Below are positions 16,753 to 24,785 of a stretch of DNA of 57,627 bases, piece by piece. The translations under genes and the position numbers were made by a program. The notes below the pieces were generated by a model. The model had not been told where the DNA came from. It ran no database searches and worked only from the letters and a program-made list of their open reading frames with translations. The first letter of the stretch is position 1, and every line of letters begins with the position of its first letter. This DNA comes from Microcaldota archaeon (GTDB taxonomy: Archaea > Micrarchaeota > Micrarchaeia > Micrarchaeales > CABMGC01): positions 1-57,627 of the forward strand of contig JAKAWC010000004.1 of NCBI GenBank assembly GCA_021817125.1. The letters are read 5' to 3'.

Positions 16753-18306
16753 TCAGTTGCGCCTGTATACAGTGACGTTCTGCGCCGATGCTATGGCGGT
16801 GTAGTTGTTTCGCATATAGGCATAGATACTGAAGTTTGAGTTATTTAGATATGCCCCGTAATCAACGAATGGTTTTGCAACGACTATGTACTGCGGAACG
16901 GCCCAGTAGAGCGACCCACCGTTTATCCAGTCTGCGGGGACGGGCAGAGGTATCATCGTACCGGGCGGTTCCTCGAGATTACTAACGTAATACAAGTGCG
17001 GCGTGATGGATGGCTGGACCATGACGACCGCATTTCCGGGTATGGTACTTAGCGTAGAGCTTATCTGCGAGAAGTTTAGCTGTGCTGCATTGGAGAACGT
17101 AAATACATTGAGGCTGCCGGAGAAACCGAGAAGCAGGAGGATTAGGGATAGCACCATTGAGAATGAGATTATGTTCAGGCTGAGGGACGTTGTCGACATA
17201 TTCTTGAACAACCATCGGATAGCCGGATGCGGCTTGCCCCCTTTCTGCTGCAGGATGAGCATGCCAATGGCGGCTGCGGCCACAGCACCGCCTAGTGCGT
17301 ATGAATAATATTGCAGGGTTAGCAACGCGAAGTTGTGGTTCTCGAGCACAGCGACTTCGAAGAGCCAGGGAGAGATGAAGGCTAAGGTTATCGGAAGGTT
17401 TGCTATTCCAGAGAGACCGAAGCCCAAGATAAGTATGGACAGCCCTATTATCAGGAAGAATACGGATGTCGCAAGGGTCGGACTGTGGACGTATATGTAT
17501 GGGCTCTTTCCGGATAAGATTGAAACTGACAGGAAGGGGATGACCCTCATGGATGGCGGTGTTGCAGCATAGGCGCCAGAGTACTGACCGGTGATGTACG
17601 CTGCCGTTAGAATGTAGACTGCTAGAAATGCAAACGTGAGCATGGCTCCAATAGCGATGGAGTTTATCCTCTTCCCCCTACGTAAGGCCTGGACGCCTCT
17701 CTCCTGCGTGCGGTACGTATACTCGTATATCAGAAGACCTGCCAGGAGTGCGACCCCCAACAGCGGCGCGGTGTCGATGACGCACAGAAGGAGCACAAGG
17801 CTGCAGAGGAATGCGGTTCGGTTCTCGCGCATGTAAAAATAGAACGCTAGCAGGAAGAAGAACGGCAGGAACGCCTCGTGGTGGTAGTCGTAGTACGCAA
17901 TGCCTCTTGTCCCTGCACTTACCAGAAATGCGAGCGCGAGGGCTGAGCCTGCAAACCTGTTATTTACGACATCCCTTCCTATGAAATAGGCGACCAGAGC
18001 AGCGCCAGCCAGGAATATGTATTGGAGTACGAAGATGGTGAGCGGATTGTTGAATATCGAGAGCACTGCGGTCACGAATAGAGCGAATATCGACAGGTGG
18101 TTGGCGAACACCAAGTACTGCAGGCCTGGCATCTCACCTGGATATAATATGTGCAGGTAGAACGAGTTCAGATTCACTCCGGCATCGTAATATGAGTACT
18201 GAAAAGTAGTGAAACGGAAGTTAGCCAGAGCCGACCAGTATATGACAAACACGAACGACATTATGAGTACTGCTAAAAGGTAGGGATCCTTTGCTCCATT
18301 GGCCAT
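16753..18306 (-). CDS. DUF2079-family membrane protein inside the nuo operon
   Basis: 517 aa from the ATG at 18306 (MANGAKDPYLL); the track start at 18423 lies within nuoK. There are about ten membrane helices, with the family pattern YYDAGVNLNSF then FANHLSIFALFVT near the N-terminus and a large non-membrane segment at the C-terminus. DUF2079 proteins resemble GT-C glycosyltransferases and are not known complex I parts. The gene starts 8 bp after the nuoK stop and ends 45 bp before nuoL, so it is co-transcribed. It could glycosylate surface or membrane proteins, but that is inference. Confidence 0.75.
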   Translation of the reverse strand: MANGAKDPYLLAVLIMSFVFVIYWSALANFRFTTFQYSYYDAGVNLNSFYLHILYPGEMPGLQYLVFANHLSIFALFVTAVLSIFNNPLTIFVLQYIFLAGAALVAYFIGRDVVNNRFAGSALALAFLVSAGTRGIAYYDYHHEAFLPFFFLLAFYFYMRENRTAFLCSLVLLLCVIDTAPLLGVALLAGLLIYEYTYRTQERGVQALRRGKRINSIAIGAMLTFAFLAVYILTAAYITGQYSGAYAATPPSMRVIPFLSVSILSGKSPYIYVHSPTLATSVFFLIIGLSILILGFGLSGIANLPITLAFISPWLFEVAVLENHNFALLTLQYYSYALGGAVAAAAIGMLILQQKGGKPHPAIRWLFKNMSTTSLSLNIISFSMVLSLILLLLGFSGSLNVFTFSNAAQLNFSQISSTLSTIPGNAVVMVQPSITPHLYYVSNLEEPPGTMIPLPVPADWINGGSLYWAVPQYIVVAKPFVDYGAYLNNSNFSIYAYMRNNYTAIASAQNVTVYRRN

Positions 18307-18314
18307 TCGCGCAC

Positions 18315-18623
18315 CTACCACTTGAGCTTGGATAGTCTTGTCACGTCGAAGTCGTAGCCTATGTGCTTCATGTAGACGTAGAAAGCCACCAACGTTATTA
18401 TCTCGACCGCAGCGACGGACCATATGCTTATCAGCAGCACGATTCCTGTCCCTCCGGGGCTGACCAGATATGAGAAGTAGCTTACGGCTGCAATCATGCT
18501 GGCTACGAGTATGAGCTCTATGCTTAGCATTATGATGATGAAGTGCTTGTTCGTGGCTACCCCGGCTATGCCTATGGCGAATAGCGCCAGGCTTATTCCC
18601 ATTAGGACTAAGAAATCCAGCAT
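18315..18623 (-). CDS. nuoK: Complex I membrane subunit NuoK
   Basis: 102 aa, three helices. The conserved NuoK segment FIIIMLSIELILVASM carries the buried Glu of helix 2, and SVAAVEIITLVAFYVYM carries that of helix 3. The ATG overlaps the nuoJ stop by one base (TAATG). Confidence 0.93.
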   Translation of the reverse strand: MLDFLVLMGISLALFAIGIAGVATNKHFIIIMLSIELILVASMIAAVSYFSYLVSPGGTGIVLLISIWSVAAVEIITLVAFYVYMKHIGYDFDVTRLSKLKW

Positions 18624-19099
18624 TACGTCACCAATTTGACGACCCTCCTCGCCACTAAGGTGCTGCCTATCGCCCCTGCAAACAGGAGCAGCACTGCGAG
18701 GTAGAGGAAGGCGTAATCTGCCTGGAATACTGATGCTGCTACGCTCACGATGTCGTTGGACTGGGGGGGTATCGTGGCTGGCAGGTAGGTTAACAGGGTC
18801 GACGCACCTACAAAGAAGATTACCGAGAGCGCTATGAAGACTGGGGCGTTCTCCATCTTGTTTATGTGCTCCTCTGCGGCTATCGCCACTATTAGATACG
18901 TCGAGAGTCCCCCGACGAAGACCAGCAGCTGCAGAAGCGCAAGAAGTATCTGATTTAGGTAAAGGAATATCAACGCACTCTCCGTGAAGACCAGTGCGAG
19001 GGCGGCTACTGCGTGGAGGACACGCCTTGACGCCACCACGAACGCTGCGGAGGCCACTATGGAAGCGGCGAGTGCGATAGGTATGTAGGGTAGTGCCAT
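18623..19099 (-). CDS. nuoJ: Complex I membrane subunit NuoJ
   Basis: 158 aa from the ATG at 19099 (MALPYIPIAL); the longer track ORF reads back through nuoI and is rejected. There are five helices, with the LNQILLALLQLLVFVGGLSTYLIVAIA segment that replaces the usual QVIVYVGAVM pi-bulge helix of NuoJ. The start is 9 bp after the nuoI stop. Confidence 0.88.
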   Translation of the reverse strand: MALPYIPIALAASIVASAAFVVASRRVLHAVAALALVFTESALIFLYLNQILLALLQLLVFVGGLSTYLIVAIAAEEHINKMENAPVFIALSVIFFVGASTLLTYLPATIPPQSNDIVSVAASVFQADYAFLYLAVLLLFAGAIGSTLVARRVVKLVT

Positions 19100-19107
19100 G
19101 GTCACGC

Positions 19108-19476
19108 CTATTCCAGTTCCTCTGGCCTTTTCATCAGGAGCCTCTTGTCTATGACCTCGAAATCCTCGTAGTTCTTTGTCAGCGTGAGGCACTTCGGGGG
19201 GCAGACCTCCTCGCACAGTGCACAAAACAGGCACCGCTCATGGCCGACCATCGGCATGTCTTTCGACCCCCTATAGGTCAGGACCTCCACCATAGTTATT
19301 GTCTTGTTCGGGCATATCCTTTCGCACGCCGCGCAGCTTATGCACGTTGACATGTCGAGCCTGAGCATACCCCTGAAAGTGTCCGGGAGGGATTCCCTGC
19401 TCTCAGGATATTCGACAGTGGTCTGCTTGCTGGTCATGTTCTTTACTGCATCTACCAACGGTTCTAAGACGCTCAT
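19108..19476 (-). CDS. nuoI: Complex I Fe-S subunit NuoI
   Basis: 122 aa from the ATG at 19476 (MSVLEPLVDAV), which overlaps the nuoH stop. Two classic 4Fe-4S motifs are present, CISCAACERICP and CLFCALCEEVCP, carrying clusters N6a and N6b of the quinone-reducing arm. The protein is compact and has no long N-terminal helix. Confidence 0.94.
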   Translation of the reverse strand: MSVLEPLVDAVKNMTSKQTTVEYPESRESLPDTFRGMLRLDMSTCISCAACERICPNKTITMVEVLTYRGSKDMPMVGHERCLFCALCEEVCPPKCLTLTKNYEDFEVIDKRLLMKRPEELE

Positions 19477-20489
19477 TATGGCCCCTTGATGAAGACTATG
19501 TAAGTAATAACTAAATTGATTAGCGAGAGCGGAAGTAGGTATATCCACCCAAACCTGAGGAGGTTGTTGAGCCTCATCCTGACCGTAGTGACCCTCACTA
19601 TCACTATGAAGAACGCCACAACCACTGCTTTGATCAGTAGCCATGCGACTGGGGGTAGTATCGCGGGTCCAAGCCATCCGCCAAGGAATATGACGGATAT
19701 CAGGAGGCTGCCAAGCAGCATCCTTGTATAATCAAGAAAGAGCCCTAATGCGTAGTATGGGGAGCTGTAGTCAGTGAACCAGCCGGCAATTAGCTCAGAG
19801 TCTGCCTCACGGATGTCGAACGGGGGCCTCTCCATCTCTGCAAGCATCGTTATGAAGAATATCACGAAGCCCAGCGGCATTAGGATGATAAAGTACCAAG
19901 GAGACTGTGCGTTGACTATGTTGCTGAGGTTGAACCCGTTAGCCATCACCGCCACGGCCACGAGCACGAGTATGAGAGGGAGCTCATAGCTTATGAGCAT
20001 TATGACAGACCTCTGCGCGCTTATGTCGGCGAACTTGTTGCCTGTGGAGTGCCCAGCGAGGAATATCATGCTTGGGGCGAACGAGAGAAGGGTGAATATC
20101 ACCAGCACCCCGAGTCCGAGGTTGGTGGCCTGCAGGGTAGGTGAGAAAGGTATCAGAAACACTATGAATATCGACAGGGCCAACAGGGACGGCATCATGG
20201 TCATGAAGAATATCCGGTCTGCGTTCGCCGGGATCACGTTCTCCTTTGCCAAGAGCTTGATGAGGTCCGCCAGATTCTGCAGTATCCCATACTTTCCTAC
20301 ATAGGTGGGTCCGTGCCTGAGCTGCACCCTTGCGATGACCTTCCTCTCGAACCAGCCAAATAGGTAGTCAAAGACGCCGATTATTATCGCTATGAGTATC
20401 GCATATGCTATGACGGCTATGACACTGGTAGTGAGGTTGCCAGATTGCAGTGCCTGGCCGAGCATATCGAGCGGATTACCTGTCAACAT
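19476..20489 (-). CDS. nuoH: Complex I membrane subunit NuoH
   Basis: 337 aa, eight helices. Signature blocks are GWFERKVIARVQLRHGPTYVG at the first matrix loop, ERPPFDIREADSELIAGW in the quinone-channel loop, and a C-terminal RLNNLLRFGW. It forms the quinone site with NuoB and NuoD. The ATG overlaps the end of nuoD by 14 bp. Confidence 0.95.
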   Translation of the reverse strand: MLTGNPLDMLGQALQSGNLTTSVIAVIAYAILIAIIIGVFDYLFGWFERKVIARVQLRHGPTYVGKYGILQNLADLIKLLAKENVIPANADRIFFMTMMPSLLALSIFIVFLIPFSPTLQATNLGLGVLVIFTLLSFAPSMIFLAGHSTGNKFADISAQRSVIMLISYELPLILVLVAVAVMANGFNLSNIVNAQSPWYFIILMPLGFVIFFITMLAEMERPPFDIREADSELIAGWFTDYSSPYYALGLFLDYTRMLLGSLLISVIFLGGWLGPAILPPVAWLLIKAVVVAFFIVIVRVTTVRMRLNNLLRFGWIYLLPLSLINLVITYIVFIKGP

Positions 20490-21567
20490 CTGCCATCACC
20501 GGATCAAGGCTCGCCAGAATCGCGAATAGATCTGCGAACCTGTGCCCTTTTGCAATATGATTGAGTACCGACAGGTTGATGAAGGACGGTGACCTTATGG
20601 ACAACCTGTACGGCCGCTGTGGGTCGGCGACCATATACATCATACCTTCGCCTCTTGGAGTCTCCCTGCTCACGGTCACGACCCTGTTCTTCGGGACCGG
20701 ATTTATCAGACGGATCTGCATCCCCAACGCGTCGCCTTCAGGCATTGACTTGAGCGCATTCCTGACTAGCTTTATGCTTTCCTTCATCTCAAGCATCCTG
20801 ACCTTGTATCTGGCGAATGCGTCGCCCTCTCCGCGGGTCTGTGGGCTGAAGTTCAGTTTCTTGTAAACGTAGTAGGGCTGGTTGCTTCGTGTGTCGTAGT
20901 CTACGCCAGATCCTCTGAGCGTCGGGCCGGTGACGCCGAAGCGGATGGCATCCTCCCTGTTCAGGACCCCTACCCCCTTCATCCTTTCCGTGAAGATGGG
21001 ATTCTTCTCTAGCACTTCCTGGAACTGGGCTATCCTCTGGTCCAAGTAATCGAGCAGCGGCGCGGCATGTTCTGCGAAGTCGGGAGGCTGGTCGCGGATA
21101 AGCCCGCCCATCCTTTGGTTGACGTAGAACATCCTTGTCCCTGCCGACTCCTCGAGGAGCCTGAGCACCTTGTCCCTATCGCTGAACGCCCACATGAATA
21201 TGGTGAAGAGCTGACCGACGTCGTTCGCCAGGGTGCCGAGCCATAGCAGGTGGCTCGCTATCCTCTGGAGCTCGAGCTGTATTAAGCGGATGTACTGGGC
21301 TCTTTCCTTTACCGGAATCCCCATCGCCGCTTCTACGGCGGACACGTAGAGCTCGTCGAACGCAAGGGGGGCGATGTAATCAAGCTTCTCCATGTAGACA
21401 GGGTTTTGCAGGTACATCCTGTTCTCTACGAGCTTCTCGACTCCTCTGTGAAGGAATCCGATGTGCGGCTCGACCTTCTTTATGGTGTCTCCATCAACAT
21501 CAACCAGTAACCGCAGAACCCCATGGGTGCCGGGGTGTATCGGGCCTACATTGATCCGGGTTATCAT
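20476..21567 (-). CDS. nuoD: Complex I 49-kDa-type subunit NuoD
   Basis: 363 aa. The N-terminal GPIHPGTHG loop, HIGFLHRGVEKL, the TGPTLRGSGVDYD block and the C-terminal LDPVMADVDR match NuoD/NDH-H. It is derived from the large subunit of NiFe hydrogenases; hydrogenase-type CxxC nickel ligands are absent, as in true complex I. It is separate from nuoC, not fused. Confidence 0.95.
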   Translation of the reverse strand: MITRINVGPIHPGTHGVLRLLVDVDGDTIKKVEPHIGFLHRGVEKLVENRMYLQNPVYMEKLDYIAPLAFDELYVSAVEAAMGIPVKERAQYIRLIQLELQRIASHLLWLGTLANDVGQLFTIFMWAFSDRDKVLRLLEESAGTRMFYVNQRMGGLIRDQPPDFAEHAAPLLDYLDQRIAQFQEVLEKNPIFTERMKGVGVLNREDAIRFGVTGPTLRGSGVDYDTRSNQPYYVYKKLNFSPQTRGEGDAFARYKVRMLEMKESIKLVRNALKSMPEGDALGMQIRLINPVPKNRVVTVSRETPRGEGMMYMVADPQRPYRLSIRSPSFINLSVLNHIAKGHRFADLFAILASLDPVMADVDR

Positions 21568-21570
21568 GGT

Positions 21571-21954
21571 TTATTCCTCACTCTTGTATGTGGGCGACCC
21601 CCACCCAAAGCTTTTCCTTAACGGCGCCTCGACTCCATCCCATTTCTCTAGGAGTAGCCTCCGCACATGTCTCCCGCGTATGTCGACCCCGAACATCTCT
21701 GCCATCTCCCGCTCATACCAGTCGGCGGCGGCGTAGTACTTTGTGACGGTCGGGACCCAGGCGTCGGAGTACGGAATATCAACTTCGAGGAGCTCATCCT
21801 TGTTCTGCGCTATATTGCGCACAAAGTACAGCACCTGCAACGAGGCGATGTTGTCGACAGCGGTTATCTTGACCAGGTAGTCGAACCCCTGGGCCATCCC
21901 CTCTTCTATGGCGCTTGCCAGATTCGCACGGTCAATCTTCAACTTTACCACCAA
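21571..21954 (-). CDS. nuoC: Complex I 30-kDa-type subunit NuoC
   Basis: 127 aa, shorter than many NuoC proteins. The family signature ADWYEREMAEMFGVDIRGR is intact, followed by a basic RRLLLEKWDG loop. It overlaps the end of nuoB by 23 bp and precedes nuoD by 3 bp. Confidence 0.93.
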   Translation of the reverse strand: MVVKLKIDRANLASAIEEGMAQGFDYLVKITAVDNIASLQVLYFVRNIAQNKDELLEVDIPYSDAWVPTVTKYYAAADWYEREMAEMFGVDIRGRHVRRLLLEKWDGVEAPLRKSFGWGSPTYKSEE

Positions 21955-22501
21955 TCTTCTCCTGCAGTTTCATCAGCGCACCGAACAGGTTCTCTGGCCG
22001 AGGAGGGCATCCCGCCACGAATATGTCAACGGGAAGCACCTGGTCTATGCCCTTGATGATGTTATAGCTCTCGAACCAAGGCCCTCCGCATGTCGCACAC
22101 TCACCGTAGGCAATCACATACTTCGGGCTCGGCATCTGCTCGTACATCCTCTTTATCTCCGGGATTACCGCCTTGGTGACCCATCCGGCTACAATCATGA
22201 CGTCGCACTGCCTCGGCGTGCCCCGAAACAGCAGGTAACCCTTTCGCTCCGCATCGACGCGAGATGTGCCAAAGTCCATGAGTTCCATAGCACAGCAGGC
22301 GAGGCCGAACTGGAGGGGCCACAGCGAGTTCATCCGGGACCAGTTTATCAGCCCTTCCGACATCGCCTTTGTGACATCGGATAATTTTGTGAAAAAGACG
22401 TTCTGCTTCTGCTCCCGTGACTTCAGAGACTCCTCTACGAGCTTGTCCATCTCCTTCTTGGCATTGAGGAACCTCTCGCTAGAGTAATACTCTTCATCCA
22501 T
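21932..22501 (-). CDS. nuoB: Complex I Fe-S subunit NuoB
   Basis: 189 aa. Cluster N2 ligands are visible as FGLACCAMEL, GECATCGGPW and VAGCPPRPE. N2 passes electrons to quinone. An N-terminal charged helix of about 40 residues precedes the domain. The ATG overlaps the nuoA end by 8 bp. Confidence 0.95.
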   Translation of the reverse strand: MDEEYYSSERFLNAKKEMDKLVEESLKSREQKQNVFFTKLSDVTKAMSEGLINWSRMNSLWPLQFGLACCAMELMDFGTSRVDAERKGYLLFRGTPRQCDVMIVAGWVTKAVIPEIKRMYEQMPSPKYVIAYGECATCGGPWFESYNIIKGIDQVLPVDIFVAGCPPRPENLFGALMKLQEKIGGKVED

Positions 22502-22856
22502 TCTTCTCCCCTCCTTTGGCTATCATCATGACCATTATCTCAAGGAAGAACCCGAATACAGCGAGCGCAAGCACCACCATGCTGTCCACGAACGACAGTT
22601 GCTTGGCCACAACCGCCCAGATTAACAGGATCGCGGCTATTATCTCGAACGCCAGAAACATGGGGAAGTAGTAGATGTACTCCTTCATTATCGCCATCCG
22701 AGTTCCGATCGGCTCCTCTGCGCTCTCGTAGTTCATCCCCTTGGTGCGGGACATCACCGTAGTCCTTCTGAGGAATCTCGACCCCACGAGCATCGAAGCG
22801 GGGACGAACGCCGCAAACAGCAGGAATATGATCAGAGGCACGTAGGCAGAGACCAT
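22494..22856 (-). CDS. nuoA: Complex I membrane subunit NuoA
   Basis: 120 aa, three helices, with the conserved loop YESAEEPIGTR between helices 1 and 2 and YIYYFPMFLAFEIIAAIL for helix 2. It is the first gene of the minus-strand nuo operon. An AT-rich CTTATATGAG element begins only about 12 nt before the ATG and TTAAAC slightly further, so the message is probably leaderless or nearly so. Confidence 0.94.
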   Translation of the reverse strand: MVSAYVPLIIFLLFAAFVPASMLVGSRFLRRTTVMSRTKGMNYESAEEPIGTRMAIMKEYIYYFPMFLAFEIIAAILLIWAVVAKQLSFVDSMVVLALAVFGFFLEIMVMMIAKGGEKNG

Positions 22857-22867
22857 GCCTTTACATT

Positions 22868-22884
22868 CTCATATAAGTTTAATA
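22868..22884 (-). promoter_or_regulatory. Probable TATA region of the nuoA-N operon
   Basis: The minus strand reads TATTAAACTTATATGAG just before nuoA. It is the only AT-rich promoter-like element in the 190 nt between nuoA and the divergent CBS gene that faces nuo; the CBS gene has its own ATTTTTAAAG near 23007. Nothing else is recognised in this gap. Confidence 0.45.
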
Positions 22885-23045
22885 GTCCTTGTTATGCAGA
22901 CGACTGCCCGTTTTTATGGCAAGCTGGTTTAAATGGCGCGGATTCTGGCTCGTGTAGTGGCGTAAATGCAGGTCATTTATGCGCAGTAACTTTGTTACTG
23001 GGTCTATTTTTAAAGGTGCGACTACCATGATATAACGGTAAGGAG

Positions 23046-23504
23046 ATGTACAGCAACAATAGGAATATCGTTGTCAGGGAGATAATGAGTTCCCCAGTTG
23101 TAACAGGATCTCTGAAAGAGGGCGTAAAGGACATAGCCAAGAAGATGAAGCAGCATGATGTCGACTCGATCGTCATCGTCAACCAGGCCAACGAGCCAGT
23201 TGGGATAATAACCGAGGGCGACATGGTGAGAAGGCTTCTGGCCAGGACGCGAAACCTCCTCTTCTTCAAGGCGAAGGACATCATAAGCAAGCCGGTCCTT
23301 TCGGTGAGAGGAGATATGTCTATGGACGACGCGGCGCAGACCATGATGTCGAAGCGGGTGAAGAAACTGTGCGTGGTCGACGAGCAAGGCAAGCTCATCG
23401 GCTTGGTAACGCAGTTCGACATCATCAAGAACTCCACGGCTTTGATAGGCGTGTTGCGCGAGATGGTACAGGCCGGCTACGCAGAGGAAACGGAAACGGC
23501 CTGA
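23046..23504 (+). CDS. CBS-domain pair protein
   Basis: 152 aa with two CBS motifs (VREIMSSPVVT and AKDIISKPVLS), each followed by the expected VIVNQANEPVGIITEGD or CVVDEQGKLIGLVTQFDI. Such stand-alone pairs sense adenine nucleotides and regulate partners. The partner is unknown. AAGGAG precedes the ATG closely. It converges on aIF1 with a 15 bp gap. Confidence 0.9.
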   Translation: MYSNNRNIVVREIMSSPVVTGSLKEGVKDIAKKMKQHDVDSIVIVNQANEPVGIITEGDMVRRLLARTRNLLFFKAKDIISKPVLSVRGDMSMDDAAQTMMSKRVKKLCVVDEQGKLIGLVTQFDIIKNSTALIGVLREMVQAGYAEETETA

Positions 23505-23519
23505 TGGCAGATGGTGTCT

Positions 23520-23825
23520 CTAAGACATCTCTATGCTCTCTTCGGAGTAGCCGAGCTGCAGGAGAGCCTTCCTTACTGCATCCTTGTGGTCACCCTGAAG
23601 CTCGATCGTGCCGTTCTTGTGGGTCCCACCGCACGCTAGGATATGCTTAAGCTCCTTTGCAGTCTTGTCGAGTTCCTCGCCAGTAAAGCCCTCGATCACA
23701 GTCATATATTTCCGGAACTTCTTTTTCTCGGTATAGACTTTGATGCGCCTATTGGTCTCTTTATCTAGTACGTCGCATACGCAGATTTCCTTGGGTAATC
23801 CGCACTTTACGCACATTTCAGCCAT
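23520..23825 (-). CDS. Translation initiation factor aIF1 (SUI1)
   Basis: 101 aa. The N-terminal zinc-type CVKCGLPKEICVC is followed by the SUI1 core (YMTVIEGF, HILACGGTHKNGTIELQGDH). It monitors start-codon selection on the small subunit. It is the last gene of the uL3 ribosomal operon, with its ATG overlapping the uL29 stop (TAATG). Confidence 0.93.
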   Translation of the reverse strand: MAEMCVKCGLPKEICVCDVLDKETNRRIKVYTEKKKFRKYMTVIEGFTGEELDKTAKELKHILACGGTHKNGTIELQGDHKDAVRKALLQLGYSEESIEMS

Positions 23826-24022
23826 TAGTTTTGCGCACCTCGCTCTTTGAGCAAAGTTAGAATTTGTGCGATGGTCCTCCTGATCTCCCGCGACTTTACC
23901 TTCTTGCTGGCGACCCCGGTAGAGGCGATCTTCCTCTTCTCTATGTTGAGGTCGAGCCTAAGTTCACCTAGCTTCGCGCCAAGCGCGTCGGTGGACAGTG
24001 CTCTTAAGTCGTTTACTCTTAT
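23825..24022 (-). CDS. rpmC: Ribosomal protein uL29, AUA start
   Basis: 65 aa, absent from the ORF track because no ATG, GTG or TTG begins it. The frame (xRVNDLRALSTDALGAKLGE ... SREIRRTIAQILTLLKER) is a complete uL29 in its usual place between uS3 and aIF1. The upstream in-frame stop TAA lies 48 nt before this codon, and only ATA and other non-start codons occur before the conserved Arg-Val. A strong Shine-Dalgarno-like AGGTGAT sits 3 nt before ATA at 24020-24022, so initiation at AUA is the simplest reading. A sequencing error (ATG read as ATA) is the alternative. Confidence 0.85.
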   Translation of the reverse strand: MRVNDLRALSTDALGAKLGELRLDLNIEKRKIASTGVASKKVKSREIRRTIAQILTLLKERGAQN

Positions 24023-24055
24023 GGAATCACCTATTGTATATGATATTTCTCCTAT

Positions 24056-24781
24056 TTAAGCTTTATTTACACTCGGTGTCGGTGCTGGTGCTGGTGTCGG
24101 TGCTGGTGTCGGTGCTGGTGCTGCCTCACGTGGTGCATCCCTGTCCCTCGGTGGGAACGGCTTTGCCTCCATCGCCTTCGGAAGAGCTATCTTTTTCATC
24201 TCCATGTCGGGGAACTTGGTTCCTGGCTGGACTATCCGTACGAGTATCCCGATCGCGCCATACTTTGGGTAAGCTGTGACGTGAGCCTCGTCCACTAACC
24301 TTGTGACCGCGCCAGCCTTCGGTATGTAGCCGAACCTGACCTTTATCGACTTGGCCCGTGCGCCTTTCGCGGCGAGCTTGCCTGCGGCGATTATTTCAGC
24401 GCCGAGGGCGCCGTTCTGCATTATGTCTCTGAGCGTCATGTGGAGGAGCGACCTTGCGTTCGACCCTCTCTCAAGCGAGTTGGCTATGTATCTACCGACA
24501 AGCCTTGGCTCAAGCTTCGGATTCCTTACCTCGGCCACGCTTATCTGTGGGTTGTCGATCTTGTATGTCTTCTTTATCGTGTCGGTGAGCGTGTCGATGG
24601 TGGAGCCTCCCCTTCCGATGACTCTTCCCGGGTTGGTCACGTAGACGGTGATCCTGGTGATCATTGGGGTCTTCTGGATGTCGACCCTTGAGAAGCCAGC
24701 CTTTGAGAGCTGCTTCTCGAGGTACTTGGTTATGCCAGCCTTTATGAGCGCATCGTCTATAAATTTTCTCTCAACTACCAT
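24056..24781 (-). CDS. rpsC: Ribosomal protein uS3
   Basis: 241 aa. The KH domain has VIGRGGSTIDTLTDTI, followed by the uS3 C-terminal domain (GRYIANSLERGSNARSLLH, AKGARAKSIKVRFGYIPK). About 30 residues at the end are a PAPTPAPTP repeat encoded by a short GGTGCTGGT tandem, an unusual tail for uS3. Confidence 0.95.
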   Translation of the reverse strand: MVVERKFIDDALIKAGITKYLEKQLSKAGFSRVDIQKTPMITRITVYVTNPGRVIGRGGSTIDTLTDTIKKTYKIDNPQISVAEVRNPKLEPRLVGRYIANSLERGSNARSLLHMTLRDIMQNGALGAEIIAAGKLAAKGARAKSIKVRFGYIPKAGAVTRLVDEAHVTAYPKYGAIGILVRIVQPGTKFPDMEMKKIALPKAMEAKPFPPRDRDAPREAAPAPTPAPTPAPAPTPSVNKA

Positions 24782-24785
24782 CGAT

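Noticed and set aside
18307-18423. Long N-terminal extension of the DUF2079 ORF
   Set aside because: It overlaps nuoK completely and reads Arg-rich shadow sequence; the ATG at 18306 gives a normal membrane protein start.
24070-24125. GGTGCTGGT short tandem repeat as a minisatellite
   Set aside because: It is inside uS3 and encodes its PAPTP tail in frame, so it is explained as a coding repeat.
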